Source: Prevotella vespertina (GTDB lineage Bacteria > Bacteroidota > Bacteroidia > Bacteroidales > Bacteroidaceae). From it: a stretch of 64,000 nucleotides of DNA. The translations under genes and the position numbers were made by a program. The notes under the pieces are model-generated. The model searched no databases and was not told the DNA's origin. It saw nothing but the letters and a program-made list of their open reading frames with translations. This document shows, piece after piece, positions 1 to 10,100 of this stretch (within the stretch, counting starts at the first letter, position 1; each line of letters opens with the position of its first letter). The stretch is taken from NCBI RefSeq assembly GCF_009728485.1, contig NZ_VVIQ01000013.1, positions 21,814 to 85,813 of the forward strand, written 5' to 3'.

Positions 1-1106
1 AGATTGACGGTGGACTGACTTACAAGATAGAGCAAGTTCGAGAGAACTCTACCGAGTATGAGTATCGTGATTCGGCTGGTTATAACGTGCCACATACTGG
101 TCGGGACCTTCGCATGATATATGCCCTTCGTGCGAAGAACGAGCTGAATGCTAAGCGAACAGAAGCCTATCTGCAAGACACATGGAACTTCCAAACACGT
201 GATTCAGTGCCAACGCTCTTCACGTTAAACTATGGTGTGCGTTTTGCCCATTGGTCGTTTAATGGCGAGAGCATCGTCTCTCCACGTGCTTCCCTTACCA
301 TTACTCCTGGCAAGAATCGCAATCTTAGCTTCCGAATCGCAGGTGGTTTGTATTATCAAGCACCGTTCTATAAAGAGTTGCGAGATACCTCCATGGTGAA
401 TGGCATCACCTATGCAACTCTGAATCAAAGTGTCCGTTCGCAACGATCCATCCATGCTTTGGCGTCCATGTCCTATCGTTTTGAGATGATGGGCAGACCA
501 TTTAAGTTCACAGCCGAAGCCTATTACAAAGCCTTGTCACAGCTCGTACCTTATTCAGTAGACAATGTGAAGGTCACATACTACGGCGATCAGCACGCCA
601 CAGGACATGCAACAGGATTAGATCTAAAGCTCTTTGGCGAGTTTGTTCCTGGTACTGATTCATGGTTGACACTAAGTGTTATGAACACAAGAATGCGTCT
701 GAACGGTAAGAGCATACCGCTCCCGACCGATCAACGATATGCACTGAATCTATACTTCACCGACTATTTCCCTGGTACGACGAGATGGCGAATGTCACTC
801 AAGTTAGCCTATGCTGACGGGCTTCCCTTCGCAACTCCTCACCAGGAACTAGAGAACAACTCCTTCCGAGCACCAGCCTATAAGCGAGCGGATATAGGTA
901 TGAGTTACCGTCTACTAGACAATCATGATGGTAGTAGAAACACGATATTCAAGAACGTATGGATTGGGCTTGATTGCCTTAACCTATTCGGTATCAACAA
1001 CGTTAACTCATACTATTGGGTGACCGACATAGCCGGTCAGCAATATGCCGTACCGAACTTTCTTACGGGTCGCCAGATTAATGGTAGGGTGACAGTAGAG
1101 TTCTAG
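1..1106 (+). CDS. TonB-dependent outer membrane receptor, C-terminal part (truncated by window edge)
   Basis: The frame is open from base 3 to the TAG at 1104-1106, so this is the 3' part of a gene that begins before the window. The GTG at 87 is internal, not a start. The visible ~367 residues alternate short aromatic-rich beta strands with loops and end in VTVEF, a terminal phenylalanine typical of outer membrane beta barrels. The phrases EAYLQDTW, YYQAPFYKELRD and a closing strand region with NLFGINNVNSYYWVTD are those of the barrel of TonB-dependent receptors with an N-terminal carboxypeptidase-regulatory-like domain. It would import a ligand across the outer membrane using TonB energy. 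The ligand cannot be told from this part. Its stop codon overlaps that of queC on the other strand. Confidence 0.85.
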   Translation, partial: IDGGLTYKIEQVRENSTEYEYRDSAGYNVPHTGRDLRMIYALRAKNELNAKRTEAYLQDTWNFQTRDSVPTLFTLNYGVRFAHWSFNGESIVSPRASLTITPGKNRNLSFRIAGGLYYQAPFYKELRDTSMVNGITYATLNQSVRSQRSIHALASMSYRFEMMGRPFKFTAEAYYKALSQLVPYSVDNVKVTYYGDQHATGHATGLDLKLFGEFVPGTDSWLTLSVMNTRMRLNGKSIPLPTDQRYALNLYFTDYFPGTTRWRMSLKLAYADGLPFATPHQELENNSFRAPAYKRADIGMSYRLLDNHDGSRNTIFKNVWIGLDCLNLFGINNVNSYYWVTDIAGQQYAVPNFLTGRQINGRVTVEF

Positions 1107-1756
1107 TTCTCATATTCCGTAGGGTCTTTAACCCCTGCATCAGCGAATGCCTCTTTGCGTTCCACACATGTTCCACACTTTCCGCAGTGCATCTCTGAAC
1201 CCTTATAACAGCTCCATGTCTTGGCGTAATCGATGCCTAGAGCAGTGCCACGGCGCACGATGTCAGCCTTAGAAATGTTCGTGTAAGGAGCTTCGACACG
1301 CACATCAACGAAGGTGCCAGCCGATGTTGCCTTATCCATGGCATCGATGAACTCGGGTCGACAATCAGGGTAAATCGTGTGGTCGCCACCATGATTTGCA
1401 ATATAAACACGCTTTAGTTCGTGGCTTTCCGCTATACCCGTAGCAATCGCCAACATGATTCCGTTGCGGAAAGGAACCACTGTCGACTTCATGTTCTCCT
1501 CCTCATAATGCCCCTCGGGGATGGCTTCTGCACCTTCAAGTAGCGAACTCTTGAAGTATTGGTGCATGAAGGTAAGGGGTATAGTAATATGTGGAATACC
1601 CAGCTTCTGACAGTGGTATTCAGCATAAGGTAACTCCTTCTTGCTATGGTTCTGACCGTAATCAAACGATATAGCTAAGGCTATTGTCGCCGCCTTGTCA
1701 TATAATAAGGTGATGGAATCAAGGCCTCCACTGACGATAATAACAGAATCTTTCAT
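1103..1756 (-). CDS. queC: 7-cyano-7-deazaguanine synthase QueC
   Basis: QueC makes preQ0 from 7-carboxy-7-deazaguanine, ammonia and ATP, a step in queuosine tRNA modification. The 217-residue product has the PP-loop ATP-binding motif SGGLDS at residues 9-14, and near the C-terminus a Cys-x7-Cys-x2-Cys-x2-Cys cluster (CYKG...CGKCGTC) that binds the structural zinc of the family. I chose the ATG at 1756 rather than the TTG at 1780: it puts the PP-loop close to the N-terminus as usual. A TAATTTTG box lies upstream at 1839-1846. No other queuosine genes are in the window. The gene converges on the receptor gene at its left, and the two stops share CTAG. Confidence 0.95.
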   Translation of the reverse strand: MKDSVIIVSGGLDSITLLYDKAATIALAISFDYGQNHSKKELPYAEYHCQKLGIPHITIPLTFMHQYFKSSLLEGAEAIPEGHYEEENMKSTVVPFRNGIMLAIATGIAESHELKRVYIANHGGDHTIYPDCRPEFIDAMDKATSAGTFVDVRVEAPYTNISKADIVRRGTALGIDYAKTWSCYKGSEMHCGKCGTCVERKEAFADAGVKDPTEYEN

Positions 1757-1838
1757 ATCCAACGAATTAATCAATAACAATACAGCCCAGTGCTAACTGC
1801 GCTTTACAAAATACCCGATTAAGGGTAAACCATACGTG

Positions 1839-1846
1839 CAAAATTA
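1839..1846 (-). promoter_or_regulatory. Putative -7 box for queC
   Basis: TAATTTTG read on the minus strand fits the Bacteroidota -7 consensus TAnnTTTG, about 80 bases upstream of the queC ATG. No clear -33 TTG was seen. Confidence 0.45.
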
Positions 1847-1888
1847 CAAAAAAGATACTAATCTCTTCCCTAATTCATCGAAAAGTAG

Positions 1889-1896
1889 TATTTTTG
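1889..1896 (+). promoter_or_regulatory. Putative -7 box for pgk
   Basis: TATTTTTG fits the TAnnTTTG consensus, 40 bases before the pgk ATG. It is back-to-back with the queC promoter, so the 1757-1936 gap is a divergent promoter region. The -33 element is not obvious. Confidence 0.5.
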
Positions 1897-1936
1897 CGGT
1901 AGGTTAGTAATCACATTAAAAAGTATTATATAAGAG

Positions 1937-3187
1937 ATGAAAATTAATGATTTCAACTTCGCCGGACATAAGGCTATCGTCCGCGTAGACTTCAATGTGC
2001 CATTAGATGAGCATGGTCATGTAACAGACGACACACGTATCCGTGGTGCTCTTCCTACCTTGAAGAAGGTGTTGGAGGATGGTGGTGCCCTCATCATGAT
2101 GAGCCACATGGGTAAACCAAAGGGTAAGGTTAAACCTGAACTATCATTGAGTCAGATCGTAAAGAACGTTAGCGATGCCTTAGGAGTTGATGTTAAGTTC
2201 GCTAAGGACGCTGGTAATGCTGATGCAGAGGCAGCTGCCTTGAAGCCAGGTGAGGCTCTCTTGTTGGAGAACCTACGCTACTATCCAGAAGAGGAAGGTA
2301 AGCCAGTAGGTGTTGAAAAGGGCACTCCTGAGTATGACGCAGCCAAAGCTGAGATGAAAGAACGCCAGCAGAACTTTGCAAAGAAACTTGCTTCTTACGC
2401 TGACGTGTACGTTAATGACGCCTTTGGAACAGCCCATCGCAAGCACGCATCAACGGCTGTTATCGCTGATTACTTCGATGCCGACCATAAGATGTTGGGC
2501 TTCCTTATGGAGAAGGAAGTTACTGCCATCGATAACGTCCTACGTAATGCTAAGCACCCATTCACAGCCATCATCGGTGGTTCAAAGGTAAGTTCTAAGC
2601 TCGGAGTAATCAAGAACCTCCTTGACAAAGTGGACAATCTTATCATCGGCGGAGGTATGGGTTACACCTTTATCAAGGCTCAGGGCGGTAAGATCGGTAA
2701 GTCTCTTCACGAGGATGACCTTATGCCAGAGGCATTGAATGTGATAGCTGCTGCGAAGGAGAAGGGCGTTAACCTCTCATTGTCAGTGGCTACTGTTTGT
2801 GGCAAAGAGTTCTCTAATGACACTGAACGTAAGGTGTTCCCAATCGATCAGATACCTGATGAGTGGGAGGGAATGGACGCTTCTGAAGAGAGCATTGAGG
2901 CTTGGAAGAAGATCATCCTAAGCTCTAAGACCATCCTTTGGAACGGTCCTGTAGGTGTGTTCGAGTTGGAGAACTTTGCTAAAGGAACAGGCGAGATCGC
3001 TAAGACCGTAGCACAGGCAACACAAGAGAACGGTGCTTACTCACTCGTTGGTGGTGGTGACTCTGTAGCCGCAGTCAATAAGTTTGGACTTGCAGATAAG
3101 GTTTCTTACGTATCTACAGGTGGTGGTGCTATGCTCGAGGCAATCGAGGGTAAGGTGCTTCCAGGAGTAGCTGCAATCAATAAGTAA
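1937..3187 (+). CDS. pgk: Phosphoglycerate kinase
   Basis: This cytoplasmic glycolytic enzyme transfers phosphate between 1,3-bisphosphoglycerate and ADP. The 416 residues match the family's usual length. The N-terminal substrate-binding signature RVDFNVP is at residues 16-22, and the nucleotide-binding loop GGGDS is at about 372-376. The ATG is preceded by TATATAAGAG and a -7 box, and a strong hairpin terminator follows, so it is probably transcribed alone. The sialic acid operon begins only 85 bases downstream on the same strand. Confidence 0.98.
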   Translation: MKINDFNFAGHKAIVRVDFNVPLDEHGHVTDDTRIRGALPTLKKVLEDGGALIMMSHMGKPKGKVKPELSLSQIVKNVSDALGVDVKFAKDAGNADAEAAALKPGEALLLENLRYYPEEEGKPVGVEKGTPEYDAAKAEMKERQQNFAKKLASYADVYVNDAFGTAHRKHASTAVIADYFDADHKMLGFLMEKEVTAIDNVLRNAKHPFTAIIGGSKVSSKLGVIKNLLDKVDNLIIGGGMGYTFIKAQGGKIGKSLHEDDLMPEALNVIAAAKEKGVNLSLSVATVCGKEFSNDTERKVFPIDQIPDEWEGMDASEESIEAWKKIILSSKTILWNGPVGVFELENFAKGTGEIAKTVAQATQENGAYSLVGGGDSVAAVNKFGLADKVSYVSTGGGAMLEAIEGKVLPGVAAINK

Positions 3188-3212
3188 GCGCATTTCTTGC
3201 ACTTAGATATAT

Positions 3213-3246
3213 AAGCCGTCGTTCCGTAGGGGGCGACGGCTTTTTT
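3213..3246 (+). terminator. Rho-independent terminator after pgk
   Basis: The arms AAGCCGTCG (3213-3221) and CGACGGCTT (3234-3242) pair perfectly and run into a TTTTTT tract. It lies 25 bases after the pgk stop. Confidence 0.9.
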
Positions 3247-3272
3247 GCTAAATGACCCCTTCAACCTAAATA

Positions 3273-4397
3273 ATGAGTATTAAGAACCTAATAATGAGTA
3301 GTTTATCGTTACTATCGGGACTATCTGCAAATGCGTTCACAACCGATAGTTTGACACAGATGAAAGGATTTCCTACGACCGAAACAGGTATCGAACAAGG
3401 TGTATCAGCCTGTTTCGCAGGACATATAGGAGCGTATATTGTGATGGCAGGAGGCTGCAATTTCCCTGTTAACACGCTCGCTCCCGACAGTAAGAAGAAG
3501 TTTTATAAAGGTATATACAGCGCATGTTCCACCACTGGCGACCAACTGGCATGGACTCAGATAGGCTCCCTGCCCGAGCCAATAGCTTATGGTGTTGCCG
3601 TGTCATGTGCGGACGGAATGATCATAGCAGGCGGTCAGAACGAGAGCGGAAGCAAGCATGGTGTCTATCGCATTACGCTCGCTAAGGATGGTCAAGCACG
3701 TGTGACAGCCCTCCCCTCTATGCCTTGCAAGGTGGATAATATGGCTGGTGCACTCGTCGGTCGACACCTATATATCGTTGGCGGAATGGTAGATGGAAAG
3801 GCAAGCAATCGTGTGTTATGCCTCGACTTAGACCATCTCAACCATGGATGGAAGGACATTCAACCCTTCCCCGGGCTACCTCGTGTACAGCCGGTAGCCG
3901 GTTCTTTAGGCGAAAGAAAACTCTGTCTTTTCGGTGGATTTGCCCCTGCAACAAAGGGTGAAGACGCACAGTTGGCTATGGATGGCTACCTCTTTGATGA
4001 AGAAACTGCCACTTGGAAAAAGCTTGATAGCCCTAAGGATGAGGCTGGCGAAGCCCTCTTTGTGGGTGGCGGAGCAGCTATCAACATTGCAACTGACCAT
4101 CTTCTGGTCACGGGCGGAGTAAACAAAGACATCTTCCTAGCGGCTGTCAATCATCCACAACCCGACTATCTCTCTCACCCGATAGCGTGGTATCAGTTCA
4201 ACCCTTACACCTTATTATATAATGAGGGTGGTTGGCAAGTATTGTCGAAACATACGGAAACAGCACGTGCGGGTGCTGCTATGGTCAAAACCGATGATGG
4301 TGTCTTTGTCATCGGAGGTGAGTTAAAACCCCGTGTAAGGAGCAATCAGATTGTAAAATACCCCGAACAAGCTCCTCACAAACGTGAGATAAAATAA
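3273..4397 (+). CDS. Cyclically permuted mutarotase (sialic acid epimerase-type kelch protein)
   Basis: Kelch-type beta-propeller of 374 residues. Repeated glycine pairs followed by hydrophobic strands (VMAGGCNFP, IIAGGQNE, YIVGGMVDG, LCLFGGFAP, LLVTGGVN, FVIGGEL) mark the blades. Relatives act as N-acetylneuraminate mutarotases that interconvert the anomers of free sialic acid. The N-terminus is a signal peptide (hydrophobic LSSLLSGLSANA type), so it should be exported to the periplasm. A second ATG at 3294 would give a more compact signal peptide and is a fair alternative start. It is first in an operon with a transporter and a lyase, which supports sialic acid use. I see no TAnnTTTG promoter in the 26 bases between the pgk terminator and this gene. 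Confidence 0.88.
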   Translation: MSIKNLIMSSLSLLSGLSANAFTTDSLTQMKGFPTTETGIEQGVSACFAGHIGAYIVMAGGCNFPVNTLAPDSKKKFYKGIYSACSTTGDQLAWTQIGSLPEPIAYGVAVSCADGMIIAGGQNESGSKHGVYRITLAKDGQARVTALPSMPCKVDNMAGALVGRHLYIVGGMVDGKASNRVLCLDLDHLNHGWKDIQPFPGLPRVQPVAGSLGERKLCLFGGFAPATKGEDAQLAMDGYLFDEETATWKKLDSPKDEAGEALFVGGGAAINIATDHLLVTGGVNKDIFLAAVNHPQPDYLSHPIAWYQFNPYTLLYNEGGWQVLSKHTETARAGAAMVKTDDGVFVIGGELKPRVRSNQIVKYPEQAPHKREIK

Positions 4398-4420
4398 CAA
4401 ACAGCGGTAAAAACCTATCT

Positions 4421-5647
4421 ATGAAGAAGTATTATCCCTGGGTGCTTGTCGCCCTCTTATGGTTCGTAGCACTCTTGAATTACATGGACCGACAGATGTT
4501 GTCCACCATGCAAGAGGCTATGAAAGTAGATATTAGTGAGTTAAATCAAGCCGAAGCATTCGGTGCTTTGATGGCAGTCTTCCTTTGGATCTATGGCATT
4601 GTAAGCCCCTTTGCAGGTATTATAGCCGACAGGATGAGCCGTAAGTGGCTCGTTGTGGGTAGCATATTCGTATGGTCTGCGGTCACATTCCTTATGGGTT
4701 ACGCCCACAACTTCACGCAGCTTTACTGGCTAAGAGCCTTTATGGGCATTAGTGAAGCACTCTATATCCCTTCCGCCCTGTCGTTAATTGCCGACTGGCA
4801 TGAGGGTAAGTCGCGCTCATTAGCTATCGGAATCCACATGACCGGACTCTATGTTGGACAGGCGATAGGCGGCTTTGGAGCCACACTCGCAGCCATGCTC
4901 TCATGGAATGCGGCGTTCCATTGGTTCGGCGTTATCGGTGTTATCTATTCAGTCGTACTCCTCCTCTTACTCAAAGAGAATCCTAAACATGCGCAGAAAA
5001 CGCCCACCGCAAATGGAGAAAAGCCCTCACGTAATCCGTTCCGAGGCTTATCTGTGGTCTTCTCAACGTGGGCATTCTGGGTAATATTGTTCTATTTCGC
5101 TGTACCTAGCCTCCCCGGATGGGCAACGAAGAACTGGTTACCAACGCTCTTCGCCGATAATTTGAACATACCAATGGCTAGTGCGGGACCTATATCGACC
5201 ATTACTATTGCCGTATCGTCCTTTGTTGGCGTCATTCTTGGAGGTATCCTCTCCGACAGATGGGTGCAGCGCAATATCCGCGGAAGAGTTTATACGAGTG
5301 CTATTGGGCTTGGTTTGACCGTCCCAGCATTGATACTCTTGGGCTTTGGACATAGTCTCGTCGCAGTCGTTGGGGCTGGACTATGCTTCGGAGTGGGCTA
5401 TGGTATCTTTGATGCGAACAATATGCCGATCCTTTGCCAGTTCATTTCTTCAAAGTACCGAAGCACTGCCTATGGTATAATGAACATGACGGGCGTCTTT
5501 GCCGGGGCTGCTGTTACACAAGTGTTAGGCAAGTGGACCGATGGAGGAAACCTCGGTTTGGGCTTTGCCCTATTAGGAGCTGTGGTGGTGCTAGCCCTCA
5601 TCTTGCAGCTTTCTTGCCTACGACCAACGACAGACAATATGGAATAG
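4421..5647 (+). CDS. MFS transporter, probable sialic acid permease
   Basis: A 408-residue inner membrane protein with about 12 hydrophobic helices and the major facilitator loop pattern after helix 2 (GIIADRMSRKW, residues 66-76) and in the second half (GGILSDRW). The short N-terminus with LNYMDRQML is usual for anion/sugar-acid MFS carriers of the ACS/NanT type. Its place between a mutarotase and an N-acetylneuraminate lyase makes sialic acid the likely substrate; this is an inference from context. It starts 23 bases after the mutarotase stop and ends 20 bases before the lyase ATG. Confidence 0.87.
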   Translation: MKKYYPWVLVALLWFVALLNYMDRQMLSTMQEAMKVDISELNQAEAFGALMAVFLWIYGIVSPFAGIIADRMSRKWLVVGSIFVWSAVTFLMGYAHNFTQLYWLRAFMGISEALYIPSALSLIADWHEGKSRSLAIGIHMTGLYVGQAIGGFGATLAAMLSWNAAFHWFGVIGVIYSVVLLLLLKENPKHAQKTPTANGEKPSRNPFRGLSVVFSTWAFWVILFYFAVPSLPGWATKNWLPTLFADNLNIPMASAGPISTITIAVSSFVGVILGGILSDRWVQRNIRGRVYTSAIGLGLTVPALILLGFGHSLVAVVGAGLCFGVGYGIFDANNMPILCQFISSKYRSTAYGIMNMTGVFAGAAVTQVLGKWTDGGNLGLGFALLGAVVVLALILQLSCLRPTTDNME

Positions 5648-5667
5648 TAATACATTAAAATATAGTT

Positions 5668-6585
5668 ATGGAAAAGATTATTGGACTTATCGACGCACCA
5701 TTCACACCCTTTCATGCGAATGGCGATGTCAATCTCGAACCTATCGAGAAGTATGCAGCTATGTTGCAGAAGAATGGTTTGAAAGGTGTATTCATCAATG
5801 GTTCTTCAGGCGAAGGATATATGCTTACGACCGAAGAACGTATGCAGCTGGCAGAGAGATGGGTACAGGTTGCGCCCGAAGGGTTTAAGGTTATCGTACA
5901 CGTGGGGAGCTGTTGTCTACGTGAGAGTGTCGAACTGGCGAAGCATGCCGAGCGCATTGGTGCATGGGGAATAGGCGCAATGGCACCTCCTTTCCCTAAG
6001 ATAGGACGCATCGAGGAGTTGGTGAAGTATTGCGAAACCATCGCTTCGGCTGCCCCTTCCTTACCGTTCTATTATTATCACATCCCAGCCTTCAACGGAG
6101 CCTTCTTGCCTATGCTTGACTTGTTAAAAGCCGTTGATGGGCGCATAGAAAACTTTGCTGGAATCAAGTACACCTTCGAGAGTCTCTATGAGTACAATCA
6201 GTGTCGTTTGTATAAAGAAGGCAAGTATGACATGCTTCATGGTCAAGACGAAACAATCCTCCCAAGCCTTGCTCAGGGTGGAGCACGTGGTGGCATTGGT
6301 GGTACAACGAACTATAACGGGCGCGAGCTGACGGGTATCATCGAGGCATGGAACGCTGGCGACATTGAGACAGCACGTGAGAAACAGAACTTCTCACAGG
6401 CAGTGATCAATGTTATCTGTCACTTCCGTGGTAACATCGTAGGCGGTAAGCGCATTATGAAACTGCTCGGTTTCGACCTCGGACCGAACCGTGTTCCCTT
6501 CCAAAACATGACCGATGAAGAGGAAGCACGTATGCAGAAAGAACTCGAGGAGATTGGTTTCTTCGAGAGGTGTAATAGGTTTTAA
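5668..6585 (+). CDS. nanA: N-acetylneuraminate lyase
   Basis: Class I aldolase that splits N-acetylneuraminate into N-acetylmannosamine and pyruvate in the cytoplasm. The 305 residues carry the DapA/NanA hallmarks: the carboxylate-binding loop GSSGEGY at 45-51, the catalytic tyrosine region YYYHIP at 135-140, and the Schiff-base lysine K167 in GIKYT. The GSSGEGY loop and the sialic acid neighbours favour NanA over dihydrodipicolinate synthase. It is the last gene of the operon. No N-acetylglucosamine 2-epimerase, kinase, deacetylase or sialidase follows, so later steps must be encoded elsewhere. Confidence 0.93.
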   Translation: MEKIIGLIDAPFTPFHANGDVNLEPIEKYAAMLQKNGLKGVFINGSSGEGYMLTTEERMQLAERWVQVAPEGFKVIVHVGSCCLRESVELAKHAERIGAWGIGAMAPPFPKIGRIEELVKYCETIASAAPSLPFYYYHIPAFNGAFLPMLDLLKAVDGRIENFAGIKYTFESLYEYNQCRLYKEGKYDMLHGQDETILPSLAQGGARGGIGGTTNYNGRELTGIIEAWNAGDIETAREKQNFSQAVINVICHFRGNIVGGKRIMKLLGFDLGPNRVPFQNMTDEEEARMQKELEEIGFFERCNRF

Positions 6586-6644
6586 GTTACCCCACCCAGC
6601 CTCCCCCAAGGGGAGGAGTGCCTAACGGGAGCAGGTGAAGGAAA
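6586..6644. repeat. Short C/G-rich inverted repeat after nanA
   Basis: Just after the nanA stop the sequence CCTCCCCCAAGGGGAGG forms a near-perfect short palindrome. It may end the sialic acid transcript, but no T-run follows. It directly abuts the 244-bp repeat element. Confidence 0.4.
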
Positions 6645-6888
6645 GCCTCATCCCCGTCCTCTCTCCGAAAGGAGAGGGGCGTGAATACTATTAGTAGGAT
6701 GTGAGAGGATGGTTAGTGGGAATAGAGGTAATTGTATTCTAGAATTAAAGGAAACGCCCTTCTCCAAACGAGAAGGGCGTTTCCTTATGTCGAGAAGAGC
6801 CTCTCCTTGCATCAAAGAAACGCCCTCTTTATCAGCAAACAATAGTTTTCACTCCCCTCTCCATTCGGAGAGGGGTTGGGGGTGAGGC
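6645..6888. repeat. 244-bp MITE-like element, copy 1
   Basis: The ends are inverted repeats of each other over about 45 bases: the left starts GCCTCATCCCC and the right ends GGGGGTGAGGC. Each end contains its own small hairpin (GGAGAGGGG type). In the middle, GGAAACGCCCTTCTC (6750-6764) pairs perfectly with GAGAAGGGCGTTTCC (6770-6784). The copy at 19369-19612 has the same length and order. No open reading frame with a plausible product and no transposase is inside. I could not find clear target-site duplications. Confidence 0.7.
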
Positions 6889-6953
6889 TCTTCTTTATTT
6901 GCAAACATATGTCTTTTTAATAATGAAAAGATTATAAATTCGTTTTTTTTTCG

Positions 6954-6961
6954 TACTTTTG
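6954..6961 (+). promoter_or_regulatory. Putative -7 box for the SusC operon
   Basis: TACTTTTG matches TAnnTTTG. It lies 189 bases before the SusC ATG, leaving a long A/T-rich leader (6962-7149). The leader has a direct repeat of GATTAGTAA (about 7096 and 7119) and may hold regulatory sequence. No -33 TTG is evident, which could mean an alternative sigma factor or activator. Confidence 0.4.
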
Positions 6962-7149
6962 CAGTCGGATAATGATAGAAGAGTAATATCAAAGAAAGAG
7001 TTTTTTTAAGATTGTAATAAGAGTTAGAGCGAAAACAATTAACCATTATGAGCGAAACAAGTGATGGTATTCAGTTTAAGTGAAGGCTATTTTTCGATTA
7101 GTAAAAGATTGTTTTTTGATTAGTAAGTAAATATTAATTATAGAGAAAG

Positions 7150-10100
7150 ATGCACAAGATGAATTTTCTCCAACGTATTACCTGTGTTCTTATTCTGAAC
7201 CTTTTATGCATTGGACCATTATGTCTTCCAGCTTCAGCACAGGACTTCGATGGTGCTAAGGTAACGCTTTCTTTGCAGGATGCAACAATAGAATCCTTTG
7301 CAAATGAGGTTGCTAAGCAAACGGGTCTAGTAGTGAAATTTGCTGACGAGGATGTTAAGTCGCTCAAAGGAGTAACCCTTTCCGTTCGCGACCAGTCAGT
7401 CACAAGTTTATTGGTGAGCCTCTCCAATCAACTGCCGTTTACTTATTCGGTTGAAGGAAACACCCTCACCTTTGCCAAGAAGGTAGTTGCTCAACGCAAA
7501 GGAACCATTAAAGGTCAGGTTACTGACGCCGATGGCGAGCCAATCATTGGTGCCATAGTCCGCATGGAAGGCGTTAATGGAGGCTTCGTAACCGATATCA
7601 ATGGTGAATACCAGATACAAACGGATCAGAAGGAGGCGCACCTTACGGTGTCCTACATCGGTTATAAGACCGTAACAAGGACTGTTAAGAATGGAGCAGC
7701 AGCCAACTTCACCTTGAGAGAGGACTCTAAAGAGATGCAGGAGGTTGTTGTTACGGGTTATCAAACTAAGAACAAGAACTCGTTTACGGGCTCTCAAGTA
7801 GCCGTGACACGCGATCAGTTGATGAATGTGGGTACGAAGAATGTGTTGCAAAGTATATCTTCCTTCGTTCCAGGTATGGTCATCGCTGATGATAACCTCA
7901 AGGGTTCTGACCCTAACAAGGTGGCAGATATCAATATTCGTGGGCGTGCCACCTTTGAGGGACAGGCTAATACTCCAGTCTATGTAGTCGATGGTGCACA
8001 GGTAACAGCAGAGTATGTTGCCGACATGGATATGAATGATATCGAGACAGTAACCGTCTTGAAGGATGCTTCAGCGTCTGCCCTTTATGGTGCGAAGGCG
8101 TCAGCTGGTGTGATCGTCATCACTACCAAGACCTTGAAAGGTGGTAAACTGAAGTTGAACTATAGTGGAACTGTTCGTTTGTCAACGCCAGACTTGCATG
8201 ATTATCACCTCTTGAATGCTCGTCAGAAACTTGAGTATGAGCGTTTAGCAGGCTTATTCACTGATACAGACCCAACCCGTCAGTACCAGTACGACCGCGA
8301 CTATGCACGTATCTATAACGATGTTCAGCGTGGAGTAGAGACCGATTGGCTATCGAAACCATTGCGTAATGCCTTCTCACAATCGCATAGCTTGAGTATA
8401 GATGGTGGTGATGAGCGTGCCAAATATAACCTTGGAGTACGTTATGGAAAGGACTCTGGAGTGATGAAAGGGTCTGATCGTACCCGCTTATCAACCAACT
8501 TCCGCCTCTCATATAACGTCTCGGGCAAGTTCTTCATATCGAATAATTCAACGTTAACATCGGTTACTAATCATGAATCACCGTATGGTGACTTCTCCGA
8601 TTGGGTAAAGATGAACCCTTATGAAAACCCTTATGATGCCGACGGGCAGTTGCGTTCTTCGCTCTATCATGACCTTGCCAACCCATTATATGACGCCTCG
8701 TTAGGTAGTTACAACAAGTCGAATAACCTCGACTTCCTCAATACCACGAGTGTCCAATTATGGTTTGGTGATAAGGTGCGATTGGATGGTGACTTCACAA
8801 TCGACCGCAGTAAGCAAGACAGACGAGTGTTTACTTCACCTTTCTCATACAATGAGAAGATCTCAAAAGCAGTCAATCAGCGAGGCTCCTTGTCGGATAA
8901 CTGGACCAATACAACCACCTTCCAAGGTAAGGTAATGCTGTCTTATAACAACTACTTCTTTAAGAAGTTGTTCTTAACAGCTATGGGTGGTAGTAGTATG
9001 GAGTCGACTTCTACAGACGCAGCAGGCTATCGCTCCGTTGGATTCTACTCTGACCAGTTGGGTCATCCAGCCTTTGCTACCTCTTATGATACCAATAGTC
9101 ACCCTAGTGGTTCAGATACAGAAACAAGGGGAGTAGGCTTCTTTGTGAATGCAAACACTATATGGGATAACAAGTACTTCCTCGATCTCATCTATCGTTA
9201 TGAAGGCTCATCTCGATTCGGAAAGAACCAACGCTTTGCTCCATTCTGGAGTGTTGGAGGTGGTTGGAACATCCATAATGAGAAGTTCATGAAGGGTACT
9301 CCCATTCAATTACTCAAGTTGCGTGCTAGCATAGGATACCTTGGTAACATCAACTTCAACCCTTATCAGTCATTAACAACGTATAGTTACAACAGCTCTT
9401 ACTTCTATGGTAAGGGTACAGGTGCCACACCTATTACTATAGGTAACCCCGACTTGAAGTGGGAACGCACGTTGAGTACGAATATCGGTGTCGACTTCAC
9501 CGCTTTCCATGGGCGTATCGACCTCTCTGCCGACTACTATATCAAGAATACAGATAACCTGCTTTTGGATATAACCAAGGCACCATCAGTAGGTGTATCC
9601 ACCTCTCGTGAGAATATTGGAGAGGTTCAGAACACTGGTTTCGAGCTTCGTGTTCGCACCTTCCCAATACAGACAAAGGACTGGCAATGGTCGCTTGGTT
9701 TCACCTATGCATATAATAAGAATAAGATTAAGAAGATAAGTAATGCGCTCCGTGCACTCAATGAGCAGAACCTCGCAAAGGGTGGTGTTGCACCACTCCC
9801 AGTATATGAGGAAGGTCAGTCATTGTCTGCTTTGAAGGTTGTTCCATCCGCTGGTATCGACCCAGTAACAGGTCAGGAAATCTTCATCAAGCGTGATGGT
9901 AACTACACATTTACCTATGATCCGAATGACAAAGTCATCTTTGGTGATACGAACCCAATCGGTATCGGATCCATCAACTCCTACCTTACTTATAAACGAT
10001 TTGCCCTTAGTTGCACCTTTCAATACTCATTTGGTGGAGCCTTGTATAACGAGACTCTCGCTACAAAGGTAGAGGGTGCTAACCCTAAGTATAACGCCGA

